A stretch of 50,817 nucleotides of DNA from Mesostigma viride (lineage: Eukaryota > Streptophyta > Mesostigmatophyceae > Mesostigmatales > Mesostigmataceae). Shown piece by piece: positions 33,815-43,784 of this stretch. The notes under the pieces are model-generated. The model had not been told where the DNA came from. It was given only the letters and a program-made list of their open reading frames with translations, and made no database searches. Position 1 is the stretch's first letter. Every line of letters begins with the position of its first letter. Both the position numbers and the translations under genes were made by a program. The stretch lies in NCBI GenBank assembly GCA_009746045.1, contig RPFO01002295.1:1-50817 (forward strand), read 5' to 3'.

Positions 33815-34262
33815 TTGATTCAATTCAATTCAATTCAATTGACAATTCAATTGACACTTCAATTCTATCAATTCAATTCAATTCAATTCAATTCAATTCA
33901 ATTCAATTCAATTCAATTCAATTCAATTCAATTCAATTCAATTCAATTCAATTCAATTCAATTCAATTCAATTCAATTCAATTCAATTCAATTCAATTCA
34001 ATTCAATTCAATTCAATTCAATTCAATTCAATTCAATTCAATTCAATTCAATTCAATTCAATTCAATTCAATTCAATTCAATTCAATTCAATTCAATTCA
34101 ATTCAATTCAATTCAATTCAATTCAATTCAATTCAATTCTTGAAATTCAATTCAATTCAATTCAATTCAATTCAATTCAATTCAATTCAATTCAATTCAA
34201 TTCAATTCAATTCAATTCAAGTCAAGTCAAGTCAATTCAAGTAGATTCAATTCAATTCAATT
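33815..34262 (+). repeat. TTCAA pentanucleotide microsatellite
   Basis: About 88 units of (ATTCA)n, interrupted near 33,840-33,870, 34,138-34,145 and 34,220-34,240 (GTCAAGTCAA variants). As a pentamer it reads the same five-residue cycle (IQFNS) in any plus frame, giving a long but meaningless open frame. Confidence 0.95.
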
Positions 34263-35499
34263 CAGTTCAATAGTCATTGAGCACGGTAATGTCGGGGCGG
34301 TGGTTGCCCAGTGAGTAGAGGGCGGCCCCTGATCCGCGTCCTCGCACTTCATGGTTTTGGAGTGGGGAAAGACCGACCAAACCATGGCACACACCATGCA
34401 CCCGGAGGAGAGTGGTATGGTGATAGAGGAACCAGTTCTGGTTCTGCTGGCCACCCAGTTGCACGCGGTGTAGTGCGTCTGATCAGTAGTATCGAGAGTG
34501 CTCAAGCCCGCAGCTGCCTCAGGACGCACCTGCCGTGAATTGAGAGGTTGCGGGGCAAACAGCTGGTGGCGGAGGGCGATGGCGTACAGGGCCGGAACCA
34601 GCGTGAACAAAGGGTTCATGCAGGATCGAGGGCGCGCGCAGGAATGCGGCCCGGCCCATGCTCCCCTCAATGGAAACAGAGTGAAGCCAAGCCTTCCCCT
34701 GATCGTTCAAGCTCGCGTGCAGACCCGTCCAGTTGGCCGGCACAGTGTAGTATCAAGGAGACAACCAGCGCAGGCCAGAAATCGGGAGAATCCGGACCAT
34801 GGTAGCTCGAGCCTGCCGTTATCTTGTCCGCGTGTTCGAGTCGTTCAGGATGATGAAGATGAATGGTGATGGAAATGTGTAGCCGTGTGCATTGAAATTA
34901 TGGCTGGCTTACGTGTAGAGCGACTAGATGACCTAGACGGTGGGGCCGGAAACAGCGTGCTTGATCAGGGCGTGTGTTTCGAGCCTAACTGGCCGGGAGT
35001 GTCTAGTGGTGAGCACCATTGCTGCGATCGCTCTCCCACCATTTACGAGGAAATATACCCGCAAATGGAAAACCACGTCCGGAAAAGGTCTAGCTAGTCA
35101 GTCATCACGTTAGCCATGCCATGATTCCAAACGCCCAAGAACTGCACACGGTGCAAAGGCAAAAAGCCGGACGAAAGCACTTTCAAATGTGCGGCGGGAA
35201 CCAAAAGCCCGCATATGCCAGAAAACATCGTGTTGCTGCTGTAGTATACCCACGTAGGTCTTTTGTTGTTTTTTATGAACGCTGGCAGGGAAGACACTAG
35301 GACTGACGACAGTAGTTACGTGGACACGCCGGGTGTGCCCCGGGGCAGGCGACGGTGGACGGCCTGCCAGGCGGGGCGGACGAGGTCGCAGGCCTGCTGG
35401 TCGCTGGATCCCGAGGTAAGAATCCAGCTGCATGCATGCACCGATGCACAGCCTGCACTCGTGAAGGGGAAGGGGGATGGGGTGACCAAGTCGGGGATG
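34263..35499. other. No supported gene
   Basis: Open frames exist on both strands (for example 34,257-34,670 minus and 34,498-34,869 plus), but none shows a recognisable domain. The right part overlaps a decayed LINE tail. GC-rich from about 35,330. Confidence 0.35.
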
Positions 35500-35962
35500 G
35501 CGCTGACTGCGCTGGGGACCAACCGGTGGATCCCCGGCCGCCCAGGCCTGAGCAACATCTCGAGCCAAGGAAGGCCCGGCGTGGGCGAGGCGAGCGGCGC
35601 GGGTGAGCCCACACCCGCCCATGCGGCAGGGGAGGGTGGCCAAGCGCATGGAGTGAGCTGGCAGGCTACTGGGCCCGGGGGAGGAGCACCTGCAAGGCGG
35701 CCTGAATGCGCTCGTCATGGCCCTCCGCGGCAAGCCGAGCCAAGTGGGGGGGAGCGCCTCGGAGCCAGTGAACCACCCGCGGGTGGGCCAGGGCAAAACC
35801 AGCGGATTGAGGAGCACTTTGACCAGTCTGCATGGGGGTCCTTGAGGCGCGCCCAAAGTCTCGCGAGGACATGGTGATGCATATATGCCGGCATGGTGCC
35901 CCCTTAGCTGGGCGTCTCTTTGATAGTGTGAAGATCATGAGGGTGCAGGTGCCCTGGTGCAC
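35500..35962 (-). pseudogene. Decayed LINE ORF2 C-terminal remnant
   Basis: Minus-strand frames 35,962-35,666 and 35,856-35,110 give HLARLAAEGHDERIQAALQ and then RLATLPCRMGGCGLTRAAR (about 35,610-35,650). The 'LP-x-GG-x-GL-x-A' pattern is common in the region after the reverse transcriptase of plant and algal LINEs. It is frameshifted and short. The assignment is by pattern only. Confidence 0.45.
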
Positions 35963-36085
35963 CTAGAGCAAGGGTAGCTTACATTCCCACCCTTGCAGGA
36001 AGTAGCCCAGAATGTATTAAAAGCCATATGCCCCTTCTCAGGGATATGTGCTACATGTACTCCCAACGGAGTTATGTTTCTAATT
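35935..36085. repeat. Inverted repeat arm, right (about 155 bp)
   Basis: Contains GTGCCCTGGTGCACCTAGAG, CATATGCCCCTTCTCAGGG and TACTCCCAACGGAGTTATGT, the inverted partner of 30,925-31,090. A 28-base part of the same end also stands alone at 33,788-33,813. Confidence 0.7.
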
Positions 36086-36220
36086 AATTAATTAAGTAGC
36101 TTCCATCATCATTCCGTCATCATTCCGTCATCGCGGCTCACAGAATGGCACCAGCCTTATGCTGGCATCTGCCACCCCTATAGTGACCCTATAGTGACCG
36201 CGGCCTGGGGTGGGGTATCA
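36086..36220. repeat. Subtelomeric unit, right copy (inverted)
   Basis: AATTAATTAATTAAGTAGC, CATTCCGTCATCATTCCGTC, TGGCATCTGCCA and CTATAGTGACCCTATAGTGA in the order inverse to 17,171-17,310. Confidence 0.75.
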
Positions 36221-36303
36221 CCCTAAACCCTAAACCCTAAACCCTAAACCCTAAACCCTAAACCCTAAACCCTAAACCCTAAACCCTAAACCCTAAACCC
36301 TAA
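36221..36303 (-). repeat. Telomeric repeat array (CCCTAAA)n, 12 units
   Basis: 83 bases of perfect CCCTAAA on plus (TTTAGGG on minus), the plant/green-algal type. Interstitial position, next to the subtelomeric unit. Confidence 0.95.
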
Positions 36304-36358
36304 CACCGTCTCCAGACACCCACGGCATCCCCCCACCCTGGCTATCACCCTCCCACTG

Positions 36359-36765
36359 TGACTAAATTTACTAAGTTTACTATGGGTTTTTGGTTTTTTT
36401 TCTAGGAAATTCAAGCCAGCTGCCATGAGGTCAAGGTGCTACAGGTGCTGTGTGGTACAGGGTAGCTATAGTGACCTTATAGTGACCATGGTGGTAGACT
36501 CTTATGCTGGCATCCCAGGGTGACTAAATTTACTAAGTTTACTATGGGTTTTTGGTTTTTTTTCTAGGAAATTCAAGCCAGCTGCCATGAGGTCAAGGTG
36601 CTACAGGTGCTGTGTGGTACAGGGTAGCTATAGTGACCTTATAGTGACCATGGTGGTAGACTCTTATGCTGGCATCCCAGGGTGACTAAATTTACTAAGT
36701 TTACTATGGGTTTTGGGTTTTTTTTCTAGGAAATTCAAGCCACCTGCCATGAGGTCAAGGTTGTG
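36359..36765. repeat. 162-bp subtelomeric tandem repeat, 2.5 units
   Basis: Units start at 36,359, 36,521 and 36,683 with TGACTAAATTTACTAAGTTT; each contains TTTTTTCTAGGAAATTCAAG and TATAGTGACCTTATAGTGAC. The third stops near 36,760. The first two are almost identical. A further diverged unit start is at 36,835. Confidence 0.9.
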
Positions 36766-36823
36766 ACATCCAGTCCCACCATGCCATAAGAGGGTGAGGC
36801 GTGTGGGATATGGGACTAAGTCA

Positions 36824-37160
36824 TTTCCCGTGGGAAACTATGTTTACTACGTTTACTATGGGTTTTGGGTTTTATTCCTAGGAAATTAATTCAGGTGTGC
36901 ACCACCAAAAACACACCTGAATTTCCCAAAAAAAGAACCCCCAAAAAACTTAGTAAATATAGTCTCCCACGACAAATGGTTATGAAAACGTAGTTTCCCA
37001 CGGCAAAATGACCAATAAATCCATCTCCCACGGGAAAAGGCCATGGGGGCCGGCCAGCGGGGGTGCAGCGGAGGGGCGCGGACTGCCAAGCAGTGGCGGG
37101 ACTGCCAGGTGGTGGTGATGGGGTGAGGGCTTGCTGTGTTTTCTCGTGGGAAACTATATT
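36824..37160. repeat. Cluster of TTTCCCGTGGGAAACTA-like motifs
   Basis: TTTCCCGTGGGAAACTA at 36,824-36,840, TTTCTCGTGGGAAACTATA near 37,139, and TCTCCCACGACAAA (36,961), TTTCCCACGGCAAA (36,992), TCTCCCACGGGAAAA (37,023) in the opposite orientation. The core matches the near-palindrome beside the viral recombinase gene (3,274-3,290). The region is otherwise non-coding. Confidence 0.7.
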
Positions 37161-37330
37161 TACTACTAAATTGATATTTTCAGTTGGAAATGGAGGTTTT
37201 ATTCGATGTGAGTGAGAGTGCATGCACAGGCTTGCATAATTTCCCGCAGACAAAACCCAAAACCTGTAGTTAGCTTAGTAAATTTAGTAAGGTGCTGGAG
37301 GGTCGAGCAGTGCGTGGGAGTTGGCGGACC

Positions 37331-37638
37331 CGGCGAGGGCCGCGCGGCGGGGTGTGCAGAGTGTTATGGTGTATTACTCTCTGTAACCTCTGGAAACTCA
37401 GACGACCTATGCAAGAATCCCATACGACCTGTGTCGATGCATGAGAGGAATTTACTCTGGATTTTAAACTTGCAATTAGAACTGCAATTCGAGACGAAAT
37501 GAAAATGTTTTCAGCATATATTGACGCGTTTTATACTGCATAAACGAATTCATTAAAAAATATAACACGTTTACATTCGTTATCAGCTCGACAAGAGCGA
37601 AATGGCAAGCTCGTTGCCGTCGTCAACAAGACGACAAT
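37331..37638. other. Element-end non-coding region, right
   Basis: Inverted counterpart of 16,334-16,629, with several substitutions and small indels. No gene seen. Confidence 0.5.
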
Positions 37639-38211
37639 CTACTCCTTGTCCTTGGAGTGTCCAGTCAGGCTCTTCACGTACGAGGCGGAGTTCTTCTTGT
37701 CGCCATGGCCGTGGGAGCTTGACGCTCCCTCGCGGCTCCTCTTCCTGCCATTGGAAGTGGCGGTCTTTGCGTCCTCGAAACCCTTCTTTGCCTCCTCCCA
37801 TGCCTTGTAGAGCGCAATGGGGGAAATGCCTGGCTGGCGCTTGGACTTGGAGAAGCCATTGAGGAAATCGTCAACCATCTTAACGCACCCGTCGGCTTGG
37901 TCGAGGCGAATCCACTCGCAGCGGTCCTCGACCTTCCTCGGCTTTGCCGCATTCTTCTCGTAGACCCACTCGACGCAAATTTTTGGCGTCTTGCGGTCGA
38001 CATCGTCATATCCGGCGTCGTGAATCTTGAAGACCTCGCAGGTAGGTCCGGTGCCTCCAACAGCACCTTCGTTTCCGGAAAGAAGGGAGACCTTGTGCGT
38101 CAGGTGTGCGAGCTGGTCAGATATCTTTGTCTGGCCGTCCTCGAGACCATCGAGGATTTTTCCAAGCATTGCCAACGCCTTCTCGCAAGGCCCTGCGTTT
38201 CGGGAAGCCAT
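37639..38211 (-). CDS. Unrecognised protein with helical N-terminus and basic tail (right copy)
   Basis: 190 aa from ATG 38,211 (MASRNAGPCEK), homologue of 15,758-16,333. The open frame extends upstream to 38,310 here, but the left copy has stops there, so the shorter start is preferred. It differs from the left copy mainly in the last 30 residues (SHGHGDKKNSASYVK), where indels shift the tail for a short stretch. First gene inside the right element. Confidence 0.7.
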   Translation of the reverse strand: MASRNAGPCEKALAMLGKILDGLEDGQTKISDQLAHLTHKVSLLSGNEGAVGGTGPTCEVFKIHDAGYDDVDRKTPKICVEWVYEKNAAKPRKVEDRCEWIRLDQADGCVKMVDDFLNGFSKSKRQPGISPIALYKAWEEAKKGFEDAKTATSNGRKRSREGASSSHGHGDKKNSASYVKSLTGHSKDKE

Positions 38212-38361
38212 GGCTACCGGCAGAGAGCTTGGCAACGTGAGATGCGTGACTTGCACGTGATTTTGCCTATTTGTGCACAATGTGCCAAGGTCCGTTACGG
38301 CTGCTGGCACGGCCTGGACAGGACGCGAAGGTGGCTGGACTTGTACAAGTGTCGAACTTGG

Positions 38362-39064
38362 CTAAATTTCGGAGCGATGCAAGTCTAAGGTGGCCTCTAC
38401 CACGTGGCGAGTTCTGGGACGTGAATTTAGGTAAAAAGACTCGTAAGCGTGCGAGTAATCAACTGGGTCACTTGTCAAGCGCCTGAACGAAGATTCTAGA
38501 GTGTCCACGAGAGTGAATTTTCCGAAGCAACCACCCATATATATTTCGTAGAAATTACTTGCCATGACAATTGCACTTGTTGAACCCGCGAATCTTTTCA
38601 AAACGTAGGATGCATACAAAACCACCCGTCTGCACCGGTGGGAATTGAGTCTCGTTTCCGTCAAGTCTGTCAATGTACGACGCTCCTACCGTAATATGTC
38701 CTCCGTTTCTGAACAGGTGTGGGTTCTTTAGGTTAAAAAATGCGTGTTCGTTGATCATGGCGTAAGAAAGGATGTCCCCGTCTGTTCCACCCATGACAGT
38801 CTCGTTGCATAAAACAATGCAATCCTGTTGGTTATGCTCACCACCGGAGAAACTCGGGGAAACAAGCCCGACAATAGCACGGTCCTCATCAACAGGCACT
38901 GCGTCAACGTAGGCATAATGCACACCACCGCGCCATGTACTGTCAATGATGGGCGCCCTCGGGTCTGGTTTGATTCTAAATTGACGTAACCCGGTGGTGG
39001 AGTCAATCACGTTTTCAGAGGCCTTGGAATCTAGCACTATTTGATAATAAGTTGGGTATTCCAT
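38362..39064 (-). pseudogene. Unrecognised virion-block protein, frameshifted (right copy)
   Basis: The N-terminal 150 residues are intact here (39,064 to about 38,615; MEYPTYYQIVLDSKASENV), unlike the left copy. The frame changes near 38,640 and the C-terminal piece 38,673-38,362 continues to HRSEI. Left and right copies are broken at different places. Confidence 0.55.
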
Positions 39065-39097
39065 TGCTTTATTACAAATTGGAAGAGATAATAGTTT

Positions 39098-40789
39098 CTA
39101 CGCTGGGATGGTGGCGGGAGTGCCCCACTTGGCCACGAGGTACCCGCGGATCCGTTCAAGTTCCGCTGACGTTTTGGCGGTGTTGTAGATTAGGATCTCG
39201 CCAATCCACCCATCGAAGGCACGACTTGCGTTGCTCGATTCTCCTCCGATAGAGAGATTTCCTGAACCAGTCGTAGGGTCCGATCCAATTCTATTATAAC
39301 CAGCTCTTCCATCGAAGCGGGTGACAAACTCATTTGTGCTGCTGTTGCATGAAATCGCCATGACGTGTGGTACGTTGTCGAAGAATTCCGCCCTGGTGCA
39401 CACGAGTTCGTATACATTATTGGGAGGGAAGATGGCAACGGCCTGTACATCTGGATGGTACACTACTACATAACTATTGTTATTTGACGACCCAAGCATA
39501 TACCCTCTGACACCCGTATACCCCCCTACTACTGGATACGTCGCAGTCGTTAGCTGTTTGGCGACTAGGAGGATGCTCGTGTTGGTCCCGATCGCCCCCC
39601 AAAAGGTGCTTGCGGACGTTAAGTAGCCCGCGCGCGAGTTGATAAAGCGAAGGGATTGTTTCGAGTTCAGTTCCGTCGTTGCCAACGTCGGACATTTGGC
39701 GGAAGTGTCCTGAGTCATGTGGTACCCGTTCGGCCCCTTGTCGTTCATCCGCATCACATTCCCGTTCGCTGCGCTATGGACGGCAGTCCCCGTCGTGTCG
39801 CTGAACACCGTGGCGCTGTCGGACGGATCGTACCACGCGAACAGTGCTGGGTCTGTTGCCGGGTTGTAATAGTACGTGAATGACAGCGTGTTGGATGCTG
39901 TGTTTCCAAGCCCTGACGTTGCGCTCGTCACGGTGCCCGCGCCCACGCTTACCGTCGTCACAAAGTCCGACATGGTAGGGGTTACATAAAATGTGTACGT
40001 GGCGCCACTTCCCAGCAAGTTGGACGCGGTTCCGTTGGTGACGGCGATGTCGCCCAATGCGAACCCGGTAACCGACGTGCTAAAGGTGGCCGTCACTGGG
40101 TAAATGGCACCCATTGGGGTTCCGGACGCAAGAGTCACCGTCGGATTTGCCGAGTATGTGAACGACAGCGCGTTAGAGGCCGCGTTGGCGTTCCCTGTCG
40201 ATGCGTCCAGGACAGTGCCCGCGCCCACACTGATGAACGTGGCGGTGTTGGAGGTCGTGGGCGTCACCTGGAAGGAGTACGACGCCCCGCTGCCGGTCAG
40301 GTTGGCGGCGGTCCCGTTGGTCACGGTGATATCGCCCAACGCGAACCCCGTCACCGACCTGCTGAACGTGGCTGTCACGTCCACGGGTGATGAGGATGGC
40401 GTCAAGCCCGCGGTCGTCGCGAGGGTTACCGTTGGAGGTGGCGAATACGTGAAGACTAACGGAGTTGCTGCGGTGTTGCCGGTTCCTAGCACGCTGCTTG
40501 CTGCGTTCCCTCCAACAGTGACTGTTGTCAGTGAATAAGCTACAGCTGGAGTCACAGAGAATGTGTAAGAGGCGCCGCTACCCGTTAAACCAGATGCAGT
40601 ACCATTTATGACAACGATATCACCCAAGGTGAACCCGGTGACTGTTTCGCTGAATGCTGCTGTCATTGTAATCGGTACCGCGCTAGGATACAGTCCGTGT
40701 GTAGTTGTTAACGTGATTGACGGCGCTGTCCTTGCCGGTTTGCGCTTCTTGCGAATCAAAGCAGGACAAATACCATAATCAAACGACAT
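39098..40789 (-). CDS. Fibre: three Ig-like (Big_12-type) repeats plus C-terminal LamG/ConA domain
   Basis: 563 aa, intact. The first 25 residues are basic (MSFDYGICPALIRKKRKPAR), perhaps the capsid anchor. Residues about 25-290 hold three beta repeats of about 85 aa with FSxSVTGFALGDI-VTNGTA and SGASYSFQVTPT, the pattern of bacterial-type Ig-like domains (Big_12 family). From about 310 a concanavalin A-like domain follows: ALFAWYDPSDSATVF, ILLVAKQLTTATYP, HVMAISCNSSTNE and the closing GWIGEILIYN...ELERIRGYLVAKWG, typical of LamG. Such lectin-like domains bind glycans, so the protein probably recognises the algal surface. No signal peptide. A TATA-like ATATTATATTAG precedes the start. Left copy is frameshifted. 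Confidence 0.82.
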   Translation of the reverse strand: MSFDYGICPALIRKKRKPARTAPSITLTTTHGLYPSAVPITMTAAFSETVTGFTLGDIVVINGTASGLTGSGASYTFSVTPAVAYSLTTVTVGGNAASSVLGTGNTAATPLVFTYSPPPTVTLATTAGLTPSSSPVDVTATFSRSVTGFALGDITVTNGTAANLTGSGASYSFQVTPTTSNTATFISVGAGTVLDASTGNANAASNALSFTYSANPTVTLASGTPMGAIYPVTATFSTSVTGFALGDIAVTNGTASNLLGSGATYTFYVTPTMSDFVTTVSVGAGTVTSATSGLGNTASNTLSFTYYYNPATDPALFAWYDPSDSATVFSDTTGTAVHSAANGNVMRMNDKGPNGYHMTQDTSAKCPTLATTELNSKQSLRFINSRAGYLTSASTFWGAIGTNTSILLVAKQLTTATYPVVGGYTGVRGYMLGSSNNNSYVVVYHPDVQAVAIFPPNNVYELVCTRAEFFDNVPHVMAISCNSSTNEFVTRFDGRAGYNRIGSDPTTGSGNLSIGGESSNASRAFDGWIGEILIYNTAKTSAELERIRGYLVAKWGTPATIPA

Positions 40790-40815
40790 GGAGCTAATAT
40801 AATATCATCGTCACA

Positions 40816-40986
40816 TTATTTTTTAGAGTTTGGTAGCGGATACTTGAAGGTGGGGAGAAGGGGCAATGCTCGTCTAGCTGGCATTGTCATGGACAGACCA
40901 GAATCTGCCATTTCAGGAATGTCAAAAATCAACTTCAACCTGTTAAACGGATTAGCTGTGATGCTAGGGTCTCGAAAGTAGTCCAT
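40816..40986 (-). CDS. 56-aa protein between fibre and major capsid genes (right copy)
   Basis: Same reading frame and length as 12,991-13,161, with no visible difference. It stops 27 bases before the fibre ATG and starts 29 bases after the major capsid stop. Confidence 0.55.
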   Translation of the reverse strand: MDYFRDPSITANPFNRLKLIFDIPEMADSGLSMTMPARRALPLLPTFKYPLPNSKK

Positions 40987-41014
40987 CGTTTGTCATTACA
41001 CACGTATATATTTT

Positions 41015-42320
41015 TTAGAGGTACACGGCTGCCTGCCTGCCTGCAGCAATGTCCATCTTCGATTCGCATTCCGTGAAGAGGTAGGAAATACAGTCCGTTG
41101 CTCCCTTCTCGACTCGCAGCGTGACCACCGATGCCGTGCCACGAAGGTCAAGCCCGCTCATGTACTCTGGACCGGCACATGGCATATTAAGGTGACACGC
41201 CATCGTGAAGTTGTTGTTTAGCCACGTGGTAGGAGTCATGCCCTCACGGACACAGGACAAAACATTCCCTTGGTCACCGAACGCAGACAACAGATTGATC
41301 CACGCCTCCGTTGCGTTCGTACGGTATCCAGGCGCCAGGTTGGATCCGTTGATGTCGTATTGGTAGGAAGTCATACCATCCGCGATGTGATTGAACATCG
41401 TATTGCCAGATGCGTTGGTCACGTCCGCGCCGGCAGCAACCTGAATCGCCAGGAGTTTGCTGGCGGACGCGGAAGACAGCGACGCCTTGATGGCATAGGG
41501 AGTGCGAGTCCCGAGCGACTGTTTGGTGGACTGCCACGTCCGCCACTTGAAGGAGAGAGTTCCACCCTCGGCAAGCCTGGACGAGAAAATCTGGCCCACG
41601 ATATCTTCTTGGAACCTGTACGTGTCGATGCTAAAGTGGATGTTGCTCAGTTCGAAACCAACACCTGTCGCTGCTCAACGGCCACGATGCCATCGCCAGC
41701 AGCTGCCTGCGCCACGCTAGGAGCATCACCCCTCCGTCCATGAGTGTGATTCGGATCTCGATGGGGGGGAAGAGACTCAGATCCACGATCCGAGGCTCGC
41801 CGCTCAGGAATCCCAAAAAGTGGTCAATGACGCCGTCCACTGCGGTGTTTGCCTTCACGTTGTTTGTGAGAGTGCCAGCCACGTCAGCGGTGACGATGTT
41901 GTTATTCTTCGACCAACCAGCGGGAGCCTGCGCGAGATTGTACTCGACACCGCCGTGCACCGAGAGCAGCGTATGGAACAGCTGGGAGTAGTCGTTGATG
42001 CTGTCGACGGTCTGACCTCCTGCCAGTACCTCGAGGCGCCTGATGATGGAGGACGTGTACGCGGGGAACTTTGCGAACCCCGCCGTGGTCGTGGGGGTCC
42101 CCGTGAAAAACATTGCGAAGGAGTGCAAGTCCACGAACCCGGACGTGGGGAGGCGGACCGCGACCACAGACCCTTGTTTGATGCCGTCGCTTGCTGAGAG
42201 GGTGCTGAGATGGACTCGTTGAGTCGTGTGCTGACCCAGCGCCTTCACGAGGTATTGCATGGACTTGGGGATAGCGCGCGAGTACCAGGAATTGTCCGAA
42301 GCCATAGATTGTGTATACAT
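41015..42320 (-). pseudogene. Major capsid protein, one frameshift (right copy)
   Basis: The C run that breaks the left copy has seven bases here (about 41,763-41,769), so the frame continues through LFPPIEIRITLMDGG. It then fails near 41,650-41,720, where several small indels separate it from the left copy (for example GCGTGGCGCAGGCAG versus GCGTCGCAGGCAGCTG). The C-terminal piece runs 41,599-41,015. Each copy therefore carries an intact version of the other's broken stretch. Confidence 0.72.
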
Positions 42321-42335
42321 TCGAATGAGATATTT

Positions 42336-42692
42336 TTACTGAAGAAGCTGGCCGAGTATGGGATTTTTTACCTTCGCTCCATCAACCCGTCTTTCGAGGT
42401 TGGACAAGGCGCTCAGACCAGTGTTTGCGACCGAGTACGCTTTCCCGAGCAGCGTACTCTTCGCGATCATGTTGGATGGGATGTGTCCGAGCGCGGAATC
42501 GACAATGCCCGCCGCCTGTTTGGCAGCCCGCGCCCCGTCGCCAATTTTTGAGATGACTTCGCCAGCGACGTGCCCGGCTTTCTTGACAGCTGACACGATG
42601 GCCGCCCCGTCGCCGACCCTCTTGATAGCGTTGCCGGCAAACTCTCCCACGCGTCTAGCCACGTTTCCGATTGCTCCAAAATTAACTTTCAT
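42336..42692 (-). CDS. Gly/Ala/Val-rich small virion protein candidate (right copy)
   Basis: 118 aa, same as 11,284-11,640 with no visible change. It overlaps the minor capsid gene by 11 bases. Confidence 0.65.
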   Translation of the reverse strand: MKVNFGAIGNVARRVGEFAGNAIKRVGDGAAIVSAVKKAGHVAGEVISKIGDGARAAKQAAGIVDSALGHIPSNMIAKSTLLGKAYSVANTGLSALSNLERRVDGAKVKNPILGQLLQ

Positions 42693-43544
42693 CGTCCTCG
42701 ATAGTACTAGATGGCTGAGAAATAAATCTGGTTTGTGGCTGGACGGTCCTGTCAAGGGCCATATACTTCAAAACGCTCCCGATCTTCCTCGCCTCTATTC
42801 CCATCGCCTTCTGAGGGCTTATGCGGAAGGAGAGCTGAAGAGCCCAATCCGAGTAGACAGTTATAGGAGCGTCGTCCTCGTCGAGCAGTCGGATCGTGAT
42901 GTTGCTGGGAGAGTCCTTGAGATGCTGCCACAAAGGGGTCGCTGCCTGCCAAACAATGGGTTCTAAGAACTGCGACATGTTGGGACAGACGGCCAAAAGG
43001 CCTCCATATCCCGTGCCTGTCGACGATGATATCACGTTTCCTCGAACGATGTCGCTGTATACATACACCATTCTCAGTCTCCCATTCGTTGCTGGCCGGT
43101 TGCTAGCGAGGACACCTGTGAAAGGATATGATCCTTCCATGAGCCCCAACACCCGGCCCGTGGGCTCATCCACCGCGACAGAGAACTCGGTGGCATTTGT
43201 CACGGTAAAAGACTAGTCGCCCTGTTGTACGTGACCGAGAACCCAGGATCTACCGCCTTCAAAGCTTCCTCTATGTTTTTTCGGTTTTCGATAGTCGTGT
43301 ACGAGCCGAGCGGCAAGGTCACCTTCGTAGGGGACTCGCTGCCAGACAAACGGACAGTGAAGTATCGGTTTCCTTCGCTGATGTGAGTCTGTTCAAACGG
43401 GATGGTCATGAGGGTAAGCCCGACGTCGTGATAATCGTCAAGGAGTCCCGCCGGGATGTCCCATACCGGATCCACTAGCGTCCCGCGAGTTCGGTTCTCC
43501 GTGCGAAGAGTGAGTGTCAGCGTTTCCTGGATGAACTCCTTCAT
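42682..43544 (-). pseudogene. Minor capsid (penton-like) protein, one frameshift (right copy)
   Basis: Counterpart of 10,431-11,294. A T run read on minus is one base shorter here (near 43,205), splitting it into 43,544-43,200 and 43,203-42,682. All other sequence appears equal to the left copy. Confidence 0.6.
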
Positions 43545-43782
43545 CGGCCACTTCTTCTGACAATAGCTCAGAAGTAATTTCGTTTGTCCCAAAAACCTTG
43601 ACGACGCCTTCCTCAATTTTCGCCGATGCCCTTTTCATGGCGCGCCTTGTCTTCCCTGTGAGTGGCTTCTTCTTACAGTAGAGCATGGCTGCCTCAATGA
43701 ACTCTCGTGGGACATTTGGATGGAGGGTCATCCATTGAGAGATCTCGAGCATCTCGGCGTCAGTGAACAGCGGGCTGCTCAT
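43438..43782 (-). CDS. Small protein overlapping the minor capsid gene (right copy)
   Basis: 114 aa, same as 10,193-10,537, including the long out-of-frame overlap with the minor capsid gene start at 43,544. Confidence 0.6.
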   Translation of the reverse strand: MSSPLFTDAEMLEISQWMTLHPNVPREFIEAAMLYCKKKPLTGKTRRAMKRASAKIEEGVVKVFGTNEITSELLSEEVADEGVHPGNADTHSSHGEPNSRDASGSGMGHPGGTP

Positions 43783-43784
43783 GT

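Noticed and set aside
33806-34273. 155-residue IQFNS repeat protein
   Set aside because: A pentanucleotide microsatellite reads through in every plus frame; not evidence of a gene.
35263-35877. 204-residue plus-strand frame
   Set aside because: GC-rich antisense shadow of the decayed LINE tail on minus; composition-driven.
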